From Flexivirga aerilata (GTDB taxonomy: Bacteria; Actinomycetota; Actinomycetes; Actinomycetales; Dermatophilaceae): 64,000 nt of DNA. The stretch spans positions 248,001 through 312,000 of the forward strand of contig NZ_JABENB010000001.1 of NCBI RefSeq assembly GCF_013002715.1. The letters run 5' to 3'. This document shows, one piece after another, positions 37,484-45,960 of the stretch (position 1 is the first letter of the stretch; every line of letters begins with the position of its first letter). The translations under genes were made by a program, and so were the position numbers. The notes beneath the pieces are model-generated. The model saw only the letters and a program-made list of their open reading frames with translations. It ran no database searches and was not told the DNA's origin.

Positions 37484-38784
37484 GAAGCATCACCCCCGGC
37501 GCCGGGTCCGACCTGCGGGATCTGTGAGACGCGGGACTCGTGCGGGTCGAGGTCGAAGAGCGTGCGCAGCAGCGCGGCATAGTCCTGGCCGCCCTGCTCC
37601 TCGCCGGCGAGCTGCTTGATGCGCACCGTCGGCGTGTGCAGGATCTTCTCGACCACCCGGTGCACGGTCATCTGCACTTGCGCCGCGTCGGCCTCGGAGA
37701 GTTCGGTGCGCTGCCCGAGCCGGGTCAGCTCGGCGGCGACCACGTCGGCAGCGCGGGCGCGCAGCGCGGCGACGGTCGGCGCCACTGCGGCGGCCCGCCG
37801 ATTGACCAGGAACTCCGCGACCTCGGCGGTCACCAGGTCGGCGGCCGCCTCGACCTGGGTCTTCTCCGCGTCGTCGGCGACGCCGGCGCTGAGGTCCTCG
37901 AGGCTGAGCAGGGTGATGCCGGCCAGGTCGCCGAGTTCGACCGCGACGTCGCGCGGGAGCGCCAGGTCGACCAGCACCTTGGCGTGCTCGGTCGCGCCGA
38001 CGTTGGTCTCGTCGAGCACGTGACCGACGGCGCCGGTGCAGGAGATGACCAGGTCGGCGTCCGCGACCGCGCCGGCCAGGTCGGCCCAGTCGCGTGCGGT
38101 GCCGCCGGTGGCCTCGGCCAGCCGCTGCGCCTTGGCCGGGGTGCGGTTGATGATCGTGATCTCGCCGACGCCGGCCCTGGCCAGCGTGTGCGCGGCGAGC
38201 CCGCTCATGGCGCCGGCGCCGATGACCAGCGCGCGCTGGCTGCTCAGCTCACCGAACACCGACTGGGCGCGCACCAGCGAACGCTCGACGAGCGAGCGGC
38301 TGACCGAGTCGATGTCGGTCTCGGTGTGCACCCGCTTGCCGACCCGCAGCGCCTGCTGCATGAGCGCCGACAGCGCCGGGGCGAGATGGCCGCCCTCCTG
38401 CGCGGTGCGCAGCGCGTCACGCAACTGGCCGAGGATCTGCGCCTCGCCGACGGCCACCGAGTCGAGACCGGCCGCGACGTTGAAGGCGTGCGCGACGGCC
38501 CGGTCCTCGAAGTGGACGTAGAGGTGGTCGCGCAGCGTCTTGACTGGCAAACCTGTTGCGACAGAAAGGGATTCGGTGATGCCGTTGACGGCTCCGTGGA
38601 AGGTGTCGACCTCGGCATACACCTCGACGCGGTTGCACGTGGACACCACGACCGAGGCGTCGACGTGCTCGTTGCCGCCGAGGGTGGTCTCGAGTTGCTC
38701 GGCCTGGCCGCGGCCGAGCACGACCTGCTCGAGCAGGTCGACGCCGGTGGTGCGGTGCGACATACCGATCACGATGAGGCTCAC
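37480..38784 (-). CDS. hemA: Glutamyl-tRNA reductase
   Basis: 434 residues. The catalytic cysteine is C50 in VVSTCNRVEVY. Substrate histidine and glycines appear in DSVAVGEAQILGQLRDA, the NADPH fold in RALVIGAGAMSGLAAHTLA, and the C-terminal dimerisation helices follow. It reduces glutamyl-tRNA(Glu) to the semialdehyde used by HemL. The GTG at 38784 overlaps the rex stop (GTGA) with GGAGG upstream. Confidence 0.95.
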   Translation of the reverse strand: MSLIVIGMSHRTTGVDLLEQVVLGRGQAEQLETTLGGNEHVDASVVVSTCNRVEVYAEVDTFHGAVNGITESLSVATGLPVKTLRDHLYVHFEDRAVAHAFNVAAGLDSVAVGEAQILGQLRDALRTAQEGGHLAPALSALMQQALRVGKRVHTETDIDSVSRSLVERSLVRAQSVFGELSSQRALVIGAGAMSGLAAHTLARAGVGEITIINRTPAKAQRLAEATGGTARDWADLAGAVADADLVISCTGAVGHVLDETNVGATEHAKVLVDLALPRDVAVELGDLAGITLLSLEDLSAGVADDAEKTQVEAAADLVTAEVAEFLVNRRAAAVAPTVAALRARAADVVAAELTRLGQRTELSEADAAQVQMTVHRVVEKILHTPTVRIKQLAGEEQGGQDYAALLRTLFDLDPHESRVSQIPQVGPGAGGDAS

Positions 38785-39476
38785 CGAACAACCTCCTGCT
38801 CGTACTTCCCGCCCGGCTCAAGTTCCCCGCGCTGCTCGTATTTCCCGCGCTGCTCGTGGAACGCCAAGATCTGCAACTCCGTCGCCAGGTCCACCTTGCG
38901 CACCTCGACGCCCGGCGGCACCGCGAGCACGCCGGGTGCGAAGTTGAGGATCGAGCGGACACCGAGCGCGATGGCCTGGTCGGCCGCGGTCTGCGCGGCC
39001 TCCGGCGGGGTGGCGATCACCGCGATGATGCTGTCCGGCTCGTGCTTCTCGAGATCGGCGAAGGTGATCACCTTCAGGCCGGCGATCTCGGTGCCGACGA
39101 TCGCCGGGTCCTCGTCGATCAGCCAGCGCACCTGGAAACCGCGGGTGGCGAACCCGCTGTATGCCGCGAGCGCGTGCCCCAGGTTGCCCATGCCGATGAT
39201 CGCAACCGACCAGTCGTGGTGCAGGCCGAGTTCGCGGGAGATCTCGTCGGAGAGGCGGGCGACGTCATACCCGACGCCGCGCACACCGTAGGAGCCGAGG
39301 TGGGACAGGTCCTTGCGCAGCCCGGCCGAGCGGACACCGGCCGCTTCGGCGAGTTCTTCGGAGGAGACGACGTCGACGCCGCGGGCGCTGAGTGCGCGCA
39401 GAGCGCGGAGATACACCGGTAGCCGAGCCACGGTGGCTTCGGGAATCTCCCGACGTGCGGCCGATGCGGTGCTCAC
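38781..39476 (-). CDS. rex: Redox-sensing transcriptional repressor Rex
   Basis: 231 residues. The N-terminal winged helix (RLPVYLRALRALSARGVDVVSSEELAEAAGVRSAGLRKDLS) and the C-terminal Rossmann fold (VAIIGMGNLGHALAAY) are standard Rex. The protein senses the NADH/NAD+ ratio and represses respiratory genes when NADH rises. In Streptomyces coelicolor rex heads the rex-hemACD operon, the order seen here. GTG at 39476 is supported by AGGAG. The tail is unusual: a short KYEQRGELEPGGKYEQ repeat. A Rex-type operator lies 86 bp upstream. Confidence 0.93.
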   Translation of the reverse strand: MSTASAARREIPEATVARLPVYLRALRALSARGVDVVSSEELAEAAGVRSAGLRKDLSHLGSYGVRGVGYDVARLSDEISRELGLHHDWSVAIIGMGNLGHALAAYSGFATRGFQVRWLIDEDPAIVGTEIAGLKVITFADLEKHEPDSIIAVIATPPEAAQTAADQAIALGVRSILNFAPGVLAVPPGVEVRKVDLATELQILAFHEQRGKYEQRGELEPGGKYEQEVVR

Positions 39477-39561
39477 AGGCGCTCCGGCTCCTCTCGCGAA
39501 TGGGCAGGCGTATACCAAACGCCGGCGCCAGAGGATGACTGACCCCCCGACTGTAGGTCTT

Positions 39562-39577
39562 TGTGAACGCAGGCACA
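39562..39577. promoter_or_regulatory. Rex operator (ROP) upstream of rex-hemACDB
   Basis: TGTGAACGCAGGCACA matches the published Streptomyces consensus TGTGAACGCGTTCACA at 13 of 16 positions and keeps the TGTG-N8-CACA symmetry. It lies in the 211-bp gap upstream of rex and makes autoregulation of the heme operon likely. Confidence 0.7.
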
Positions 39578-39687
39578 AAGTCGCAAATTCCGCAGAAAAG
39601 TGCTACACACCGACGCGCCCCGGTCCGCGCGGTGCACATCGCGGCCCATTCCACGCGATGTGTATGACGGGAGCCCCGCGGCGAGGC

Positions 39688-39927
39688 TCAGCGCAGCGCC
39701 CGGCGCAGCCGCGCCTCGTCCACCCGCCAGTAGTCGTGCTGTTTGCCGTCGACCAGGGTGACCGGGATCTGCTCGGCGTAGCGCGCCATCAGGTCCGGCT
39801 CGTCGAGGATGTTGCGCTCCTGCCAGCCGGCACCGGTGTCGTCGGCGACGCGGCGGATCACCTCGCGCGCGTCGTCGCAGAGGTGACAGCCGGGCTTGCC
39901 GATGAGAGTGATGCGCGGAGTCGTCAT
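39688..39927 (-). CDS. Glutaredoxin-like protein
   Basis: 79 residues of a thioredoxin fold with the redox pair CHLC (ITLIGKPGCHLCDDAREVI) and a cis-proline loop (IPVTLVDG). This is the DUF836/glutaredoxin-2-like branch that in Mycobacterium tuberculosis (Rv0508) lies beside hemA. It follows the acyltransferase gene by 7 bp on the same strand. Confidence 0.9.
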   Translation of the reverse strand: MTTPRITLIGKPGCHLCDDAREVIRRVADDTGAGWQERNILDEPDLMARYAEQIPVTLVDGKQHDYWRVDEARLRRALR

Positions 39928-39934
39928 ACCAAAC

Positions 39935-41479
39935 CTAGAAGAAGACCGAACGGCGTTGCAGGAGTAGCGAATACAGCGACTGCTGGATGGTTTCGCGGAC
40001 CTGGTCGGTCAGGTCGAAGACCAGCATCGGGTCCTCGGCGGCGGCCGGACCGAAGGCCTCGGTCTCGACGGGGGTGCCGAACTCGATGATCCACTTGCTG
40101 GGCAGCGGGATCACCCCGGCGAGTCCGAGCAGCGGGAAGAACGGTGTGATCGGGAAGTAGGGGAAGCCGAGCAGCCGCGCCAGGCCCTTGACGTTGCCGA
40201 GCATCGGGTAGATCTCCTCGGCGCCGACGATCGCGCACGGGATGATCGGCACCCCGGCCCGCAGCGCCGCCGAGACGAAGCCGCCGCGGCCGAAACGCTG
40301 CAGCTTGTAGCGCTCGGAGAACGGCTTGCCGACGCCTTTGAAACCCTCCGGCCAGACCGCGGTGAGTTCGCCCGCCCCGAGCAGCCGCTCGACGTCCGGG
40401 TTGGAGGCGAGGGTGGTGCCCGCCTTGCGGCTCAGCTCGCCGATCAGCGGCGACTCGAAGACCAGGTCGGCGCCGAGCATCCGCACGTGCCGGTGCTTGG
40501 GGTGCGCGTCGTAGATCGCGACCTGCGTCATCAGCCCGTCGAGCGGCAGGGTGCCGGAGTGGTTGGCGACCACGAGCGCGGCGCCCTCGTCGGGGATGTT
40601 CTCGATGCCGCGCACCTCGACCCGGAACCACCGCTTGTAGAGCGGCCGCAGCATCGGCAGCCACACCTGCTCGGTGAACTCCTTGTCGAAACCGAAGTCG
40701 TCGATCTCGTAGTCGCCGGTCAGCCGGCGACGCAGGAACGCCAGCGCCTGCGCGACCTTGCGCTCGAGGTCGTCGCCGCGCAGGCCGATCATCGAACCGC
40801 CGGTACGCAGCGCGCTCACCAGCATGCCGACCACGCCCTCGAAGTCGTCGGCGCTCACCGCACTCACCGCAGACGGCGCCGGCGGCTCCGGCGGGTCGGG
40901 TACGACGCGCAGCGTGCGCTCGCGCTGCTCGTCCTGGTATGCCGCAGGCCGCGCGACGGCCGGCGCCGGCGACACCTGGGCGGCTGCCGCGATGCGCCGC
41001 CGCGACGGCCGCTCCGCGGGCGCGCTCTGTGGCGGCGGGGCGGTCTTCGCCGCTGGGGCGCTCTTAACCGGCGGCGGGCTCTGTGCCGGTGGGGCGCTCT
41101 CGACCGCGGGCACACTCTCGGCCGGCAGAGCGGGCTCGACCAGCGGGGCGCTCTCGACCGCCGAGGCGCTCTCGATCGTCGCACGCTGCCGCGCCGAACC
41201 GCTCTTGGCCGCCGCTCTCTTCGCGGGTTGCGCCGTCGCGGACTGCGTGGTCGCGGACGCCTTCTTGACGGGCTCCTTCTTCGCCGTCGCCTTCTTCGCG
41301 GTGGCCTTCGTGGCGGTGGCTTTCTTCGCCGTCATCTTCGCCGCGCTCACCTTCGTGGCGCTCGACTTCTTCGCCGTCGCCTTCACAGGAGCCTTCTTCG
41401 CCGCCGCCTTCTTCGGGGCCGCCGTCCCGGTTGCCTTCCCGGCCGGCTGCACGACCAGCCGGACGTCGTCGTCAGACAC
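39935..41479 (-). CDS. Lysophospholipid acyltransferase family protein with histone-H1-like N-terminus
   Basis: 514 residues in two very different halves. Residues ~10-90 are Lys/Ala/Thr-rich repeats (KKATATKATAKKATAKKEP) like histone H1 tails; residues ~90-160 are Ala/Pro/Ser-rich. From ~240 comes a PlsC-type acyltransferase with motif I (VVANHSGTLPLD, the catalytic His with Asp six residues on), VWPEGFKGVGKPF and a proline-rich motif VPIIPCAIVG. The GTG at 41479 has GGAGG six bases upstream. It corresponds in position to M. tuberculosis Rv0502. It overlaps the epimerase gene end by 8 bp. Confidence 0.88.
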   Translation of the reverse strand: MSDDDVRLVVQPAGKATGTAAPKKAAAKKAPVKATAKKSSATKVSAAKMTAKKATATKATAKKATAKKEPVKKASATTQSATAQPAKRAAAKSGSARQRATIESASAVESAPLVEPALPAESVPAVESAPPAQSPPPVKSAPAAKTAPPPQSAPAERPSRRRIAAAAQVSPAPAVARPAAYQDEQRERTLRVVPDPPEPPAPSAVSAVSADDFEGVVGMLVSALRTGGSMIGLRGDDLERKVAQALAFLRRRLTGDYEIDDFGFDKEFTEQVWLPMLRPLYKRWFRVEVRGIENIPDEGAALVVANHSGTLPLDGLMTQVAIYDAHPKHRHVRMLGADLVFESPLIGELSRKAGTTLASNPDVERLLGAGELTAVWPEGFKGVGKPFSERYKLQRFGRGGFVSAALRAGVPIIPCAIVGAEEIYPMLGNVKGLARLLGFPYFPITPFFPLLGLAGVIPLPSKWIIEFGTPVETEAFGPAAAEDPMLVFDLTDQVRETIQQSLYSLLLQRRSVFF

Positions 41480-42452
41480 GGGAACCTCCGAGTGCGAGGA
41501 GCGGGTTGCGGGCACCGAACACGGCGGTGAACGCCTCACGAGTCGTGGCGGCCGGCTCGAAACCGAGCACGGTGCGCATGCGGGTGGTGTCGACCCCGCG
41601 GCCGAACTGCAGGAACTGCATCTGCTCGGCGTCGAACGCGCCGTTGCCGCCGAGCAGTCCGCCGAGTTGCTGCACCAGCCCACCGGCCTGCGGCAGCACC
41701 GGGACGGTCGGCTTGCCGGCGAGACGGGCCGCCTGACGCAGGGTGAGCATGCCGTCGCCGGCGACGTTGACGGTGCCGGCCGCGGGCGCGACGGTCGCCC
41801 GCTGCAGCACCCGGACCGCGTCGTCGATGTGCAGCACCTGGAAGCGGCCGTCGTAACCGAGCGGCACGGGAAGTGCCGGCATCGCGAAGTATTCGGAGAA
41901 CGTGGTGCGCAGGCCCGGGCCGACCAGGTTGGCCATCCGCAGCATCGTCACCTCGATGTCCGGCCGGCGCCGCGCGAGCCCACGCACGTAAGTCTCGACC
42001 TCGACCGAGTCGCGCCCGAATCCGCCGGTCGGGTTGCGCCGCGCGCTCATGTCCTCGGTGAACATCGCGGGGTCGCGCGGCGAGGAGCCGTAGATCGACG
42101 ACGACGACTTGACCACCAGCCGCTGCAGCGAGTCGGCCTTCTGGCACGCGGCGAGCAACTGCATCGTGCCGATGACGTTGATCTCCTTCTGCAGGGTGCG
42201 GCCCCCGGCCTGCTTCGGGGTCATGATCACCCCGAGGTGCAGCACGGTGTCGACGCGTTCCTGGCTGAGGATCTTGCCGATGATCGGGTTGCGGATGTCG
42301 GCGCGCACGAAGTCGGCGCGGCCGATCCCGTGCAGCGGCGGCACGGTGTCGACGGCGATGACGCGGTCGATCTCCGGGTCCGCGGCGAGCGCGCGCACCG
42401 TCATACCGCCGACGAGTCGGGACACGCCGGTGACCAGCACAACGCGGCTCAT
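41472..42452 (-). CDS. NAD-dependent epimerase/dehydratase (extended SDR, GalE2-like)
   Basis: 326 residues. The cofactor motif is VVLVTGVSRLVGGMTVRAL, slightly degenerate for the usual GxxGxxG. An atypical active site follows: SSSSIYGSSPRDP, with the expected YxxxK only weakly represented by VEVETYVRGLA. It occupies the place of M. tuberculosis Rv0501 (galE2), between bS22 and the acyltransferase. The substrate is unknown and catalytic competence is uncertain. The ATG has GGAGAAG just before it. Confidence 0.85.
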   Translation of the reverse strand: MSRVVLVTGVSRLVGGMTVRALAADPEIDRVIAVDTVPPLHGIGRADFVRADIRNPIIGKILSQERVDTVLHLGVIMTPKQAGGRTLQKEINVIGTMQLLAACQKADSLQRLVVKSSSSIYGSSPRDPAMFTEDMSARRNPTGGFGRDSVEVETYVRGLARRRPDIEVTMLRMANLVGPGLRTTFSEYFAMPALPVPLGYDGRFQVLHIDDAVRVLQRATVAPAAGTVNVAGDGMLTLRQAARLAGKPTVPVLPQAGGLVQQLGGLLGGNGAFDAEQMQFLQFGRGVDTTRMRTVLGFEPAATTREAFTAVFGARNPLLALGGSRV

Positions 42453-42595
42453 CTTCTCCTCCGTCGGGTATGGCGGGCAGCTGCCCCGCGATCGTAACGC
42501 CGCCACCCGGGAGCGCGCTTGCCAAGTCGCGCAGGGACGGCAAAGCCCCGGTCATCGCCAGTGGCGACCCGGGGCTGATGCGGTCGAGCTACCGC

Positions 42596-42694
42596 TTACT
42601 TCTTGTTGCGGCGCTGGTGACGCGTCTTGCGAAGCAACTTGCGGTGCTTCTTCTTGGCCATCCGCTTGCGGCGCTTCTTGACGACGGAACCCAT
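42596..42694 (-). CDS. 30S ribosomal protein bS22 (AURKAIP1/COX24-domain)
   Basis: Only 32 residues, extremely basic: MGSVVKKRRKRMAKKKHRKL then a KTRHQRRNKK-type end. This matches bS22, found in Mycobacterium smegmatis ribosomes near the decoding site and encoded in M. tuberculosis as Rv0500B. The position between the excisionase-type HTH gene and the galE2-like gene is the same as in mycobacteria. GGAAAGAG lies about 6 nt before the ATG. Confidence 0.92.
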   Translation of the reverse strand: MGSVVKKRRKRMAKKKHRKLLRKTRHQRRNKK

Positions 42695-42711
42695 GCGTAG
42701 TGCTCTTTCCT

Positions 42712-42743
42712 GACGAACTGATGGAACGACGAACTGATCGAAC
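42712..42743. repeat. 16-bp tandem duplication in the bS22 leader
   Basis: GACGAACTGATGGAAC and GACGAACTGATCGAAC are adjacent, differing at one base, 18 bp upstream of the bS22 start. Probably a slippage duplication; a regulatory role is possible but unsupported. Confidence 0.6.
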
Positions 42744-42925
42744 GACGACCGGTGGACTGCGAGCGCCCCGCCGGTCGCGAAGCCGAATCCGGCTGCTCAC
42801 CCCGCGAGGGCGGCAGCGGTCCGGCCAAGGTTACGCCATGGCGGCGTCGCCATACCAATCGGCGGCCCTGGGGCCGCGATGACGGGGCGGTTCCCGACCC
42901 GGACGAGACCGGCTGCCGGACGGCT

Positions 42926-43126
42926 TCAGGCGGTGCCCATGTAGGACTGCTTGAGGTAGTCCGACACGGCGTCCTCGGGCACCCGGAAGGAGCGCCCGAC
43001 GCGCACGGCCGGCAGCTCGCCGGAGTGCACGAGGCGGTAGACGGTCATCTTCGAGACCCGCATGATCGCCGCAACCTCGGCAACCGTCATGAAGGTGACG
43101 TCACCCGGCTGACCCTCTTTCGGCAT
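42926..43126 (-). CDS. Excisionase-type helix-turn-helix protein
   Basis: 66 residues, a MerR-like winged helix: MTVAEVAAIMRVSKMTVYRL, then VHSGELPAVRVGRSFRVPEDAV. Despite the excisionase family name there is no phage or integrase here; it is the conserved chromosomal homologue of M. tuberculosis Rv0500A next to bS22. It probably binds DNA as a small transcription factor. An in-frame internal ATG at residue 13 is an alternative start. Confidence 0.88.
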   Translation of the reverse strand: MPKEGQPGDVTFMTVAEVAAIMRVSKMTVYRLVHSGELPAVRVGRSFRVPEDAVSDYLKQSYMGTA

Positions 43127-43395
43127 GACGGTAGTCGCCCCTTCGTCGAACGTGCCTTACGGACGGGCGAGCAGGCTGGACGCCGCTCACCACTGTTACT
43201 GCTGGGACACGATAGGGGGTCCGGGCAGTCTGTGGAAAGTCTGAGAGTGACGATTGTCCACCCGACACGCCGACGAACTGCGGTCGACCTGCTCGATTTG
43301 TCGACTCTTGTCGACGCAATCGCTGTGTGAACCTCGCTCGAGGGGCATGCTGGGGAGATGACTCAGTGCCGAGTCGGGAAGAGGCGCAGACGACC

Positions 43396-45123
43396 ATGAC
43401 GAGCACGGCCCGCACCCACGAGAACAAGCCTGCGCCGGACGACGCCGACGACCCGATCGCCGCCGCCGCGGCACCGCTCGACCTGCTGCTCGCCGACGCG
43501 GCGCTCGGCCCGTGGCGCCGCTTCACACCGGGTATGGCGGGGGTCCGCGCCGTCGCCAACGCCGCCGCCAAACCGCTCTCGCTCGCCCACCATTCGACCG
43601 ACCTGGCCGCCGAACTCGGCCGGATCCTCACCGGCCGCTCGGACCTGGCACCCCACCCGAAGGACCGCCGGTTCGCCGACGAGCAGTGGTCGAAGAACCC
43701 GCTGCTCAAGGCGACACTACAGGTCTACCTGGCGACCGGCCGGACGGCGAAGGATCTCTTCGACGACATCGAGCTCGGCTGGCGGGACCGCGAGCGCCTC
43801 GGCTTCCTGCTCGACAACGTGATCGAGGCGTCGGCGCCGAGCAACCTGCCGCTGGTCAATCCGGTCACCTGGCGGGCGGCCGCCTCCACCCAGGGCCGGA
43901 GCCTGCTCGCGGGGCTGAAGAACCTGCTCGGCGACATGATCACCGCCCCGCGGGTGCCGAGCATGGTCGACGCCACGGCGTTCTCGGTCGGCACCGACCT
44001 CGCGGTCAGCCCGGGGCAGGTGGTGCTGCGCACACCGGTCTTCGAGCTGATCCAGTACGCGCCGACCACGCCGACCGTGCGCCGCACCCCGCTGCTGATG
44101 GTGCCGCCGGTCATCAACAAGTACTACATCGTCGACCTCGCGCCGGGCCGCAGCATGGTCGAGTACCTCGTGAGCCAGGGCCAGCAGGTCTTCGTGATGT
44201 CGTGGCGCAATCCCGATGCCCGACACCGCAATTGGGGCTTCGACACCTACGGCGAGTCGATCGTGGAGGCGATCGACGCGGTCACCGCGATCACCCGCAG
44301 CAAGCAGACCCACCTGATGTCGATGTGCTCCGGCGGCATCCTCGCCGCGATGGTCGCCGCCCACCTCGCCGCGACCGGGGCGGCGGAGAAGGTGGCGACC
44401 TTCAACCTGGGTGTCACCGTGCTGGACCAGCAGGACGCCGGGTTGCCGGCGGCGGTGCTGGACAAGCGGGTCGCCCGGGCCGCGATCAGCGCCTCCGCCC
44501 GCAAGGGCTTCCTCGACGGCCGGTCGCTGGCGGAGATCTTCGCCTGGCTGCGGCCGTCGGACCTCATCTGGAGCTACTGGGTGAACAACTACCTGCAGGG
44601 CAAGAAGCCACCGGCGTTCGACGTGCTCTATTGGAATGCCGACACCACCCGCATGCCCGCGGCGCTGCACCGCGACTTCGTCGAGATGGCGGTCGACAAC
44701 ACCACGGCCCACCCGGGCGAGGGCGCAATGCTCGGCACGCCGGTCGATCTCGGTGACGTCGACGTCGAGTCCTACATCGTCGCCGGGATCGGCGACCACA
44801 TCTGCCGGTGGCAAGCGTGCTATCGCAGCACCCAGCTGCTGGGCGGCAAGAACACCTTCATCCTGTCCACCGCGGGGCACATCGCCTCCCTGGTCAACCC
44901 GCCGACCAACCCCAAGAGCTCCTTCCGCACCGCCGACCACAACCCCGCCGACGCCGAGCAGTGGCTGGCCGAGGCGGACACCGAAAAGGGTTCGTGGTGG
45001 CCGCATTTCGCCGACTGGCTCGGGGTGCGCAGCGGCGGGGAGAAGCGTGCGCCGCGCACGCTGGGCAACAGCAAGTTCGAGCCGCTCGAGGCGGCTCCCG
45101 GCACCTACGTGTTCGACCGGTGA
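43396..45123 (+). CDS. phaC: Polyhydroxyalkanoate synthase (PhaC-like)
   Basis: 575 residues. The lipase-like box with catalytic cysteine is HLMSMCSGGILAAM (C311), as in PHA synthases where Cys replaces Ser. PPVINKYYIVDLAPGRSMVEY, VFVMSWRNPDARHRNWGFDTY and the late D/H segments (VAGIGDHICRW, LSTAGHIASLVNPP) complete the catalytic set. It polymerises hydroxyacyl-CoA. The ATG at 43396 is chosen; GTG 43366 is a possible alternative. It overlaps the next gene by GTGA, so the pair is coupled. phaA, phaB, phaE and phasin genes are absent here. Confidence 0.9.
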   Translation: MTSTARTHENKPAPDDADDPIAAAAAPLDLLLADAALGPWRRFTPGMAGVRAVANAAAKPLSLAHHSTDLAAELGRILTGRSDLAPHPKDRRFADEQWSKNPLLKATLQVYLATGRTAKDLFDDIELGWRDRERLGFLLDNVIEASAPSNLPLVNPVTWRAAASTQGRSLLAGLKNLLGDMITAPRVPSMVDATAFSVGTDLAVSPGQVVLRTPVFELIQYAPTTPTVRRTPLLMVPPVINKYYIVDLAPGRSMVEYLVSQGQQVFVMSWRNPDARHRNWGFDTYGESIVEAIDAVTAITRSKQTHLMSMCSGGILAAMVAAHLAATGAAEKVATFNLGVTVLDQQDAGLPAAVLDKRVARAAISASARKGFLDGRSLAEIFAWLRPSDLIWSYWVNNYLQGKKPPAFDVLYWNADTTRMPAALHRDFVEMAVDNTTAHPGEGAMLGTPVDLGDVDVESYIVAGIGDHICRWQACYRSTQLLGGKNTFILSTAGHIASLVNPPTNPKSSFRTADHNPADAEQWLAEADTEKGSWWPHFADWLGVRSGGEKRAPRTLGNSKFEPLEAAPGTYVFDR

Positions 45124-45959
45124 GCGCGCCGACCCGAGGCACCCCCCGGCGCGGGGATGTCGAACACACCCGCGTCGTGCGCGCCATCGGTCACGACATC
45201 CGGGTGCGGGTGCGGCCCGGCACCGGCGACGGCCCGGTGCTGTTGCTGTGCAACGGGATCGGCGCGAGTCTGGAGGTGTTGCAGCCGCTCGTCGACCACC
45301 TCGACCCGAGCATCACCGCGGCGCGGTTCGACGTGCCCGGCGTGGGCGGCTCCCCCGACGCCCGGCTTCCCTACACGATGCCGGTGCTGGCGCACGGCCT
45401 CGGCATACTCCTCGACAAGCTGGGTTACGAACGGGCTGACGTCTTCGGCATCTCCTGGGGCGGCGCGCTCGCGCAGCAGTTCGCCTTCCAGCACCCGCAG
45501 CGGTGCCGCCGGGCGGTCCTGGTCAGCACCGGCACCGGCTCGATCATGGTGCCGGCCGGACCGAAGGTGCTCGCCAGGATGGTGACGCCGCGGCGCTATC
45601 GCGACCCCGACTACGCCCGGCAGATCGCCGCCGACCTGTATGGCGGCAGCACCCGCGACAACCCGGACGCGGTGCGGACGCTCGTCGGCTCCCACACCCG
45701 CGCCGGTTCGCGCCGCGGCTACCGGCACCAGCTGCTCGCCGGGGCGGGCTGGTGCAGCCTGCCGTGGCTGCGGCTGATCCGGCAGCCGACGCTGCTGCTC
45801 TTCGGCGACGACGACCCGCTGATCCCGGTGGTCAACGGCCGCATCCTGCAACGCGGCCTGCCGCACGGCGAACTCGTCGTCTACCCCGGCGGTCACCTCG
45901 ACGTGGTCGTGCAGGCGCAGACCTACGGCCCGGTGATCTCGGAGTTCCTGTTGCGCTGA
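45120..45959 (+). CDS. Alpha/beta hydrolase, intracellular PHA depolymerase-like
   Basis: 279 residues of an alpha/beta hydrolase fold. The nucleophile elbow is FGISWGGALAQQFA, the oxyanion region LLCNGIGASLE, the acid FGDDDPLIP and the histidine PGGHLDVV. GVGGSP and GISWGG are typical of medium-chain PHA depolymerases (PhaZ). The start codon lies within the phaC stop (GTGA), which supports a joint role in polymer turnover. A general esterase function remains possible. Confidence 0.85.
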   Translation: MSAPTRGTPRRGDVEHTRVVRAIGHDIRVRVRPGTGDGPVLLLCNGIGASLEVLQPLVDHLDPSITAARFDVPGVGGSPDARLPYTMPVLAHGLGILLDKLGYERADVFGISWGGALAQQFAFQHPQRCRRAVLVSTGTGSIMVPAGPKVLARMVTPRRYRDPDYARQIAADLYGGSTRDNPDAVRTLVGSHTRAGSRRGYRHQLLAGAGWCSLPWLRLIRQPTLLLFGDDDPLIPVVNGRILQRGLPHGELVVYPGGHLDVVVQAQTYGPVISEFLLR

Positions 45960-45960
45960 G

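Noticed and set aside
42926..43126. Mobile-element excisionase
   Set aside because: Despite the family name, there is no integrase, attachment site or phage gene; the neighbourhood is the conserved bS22 locus.
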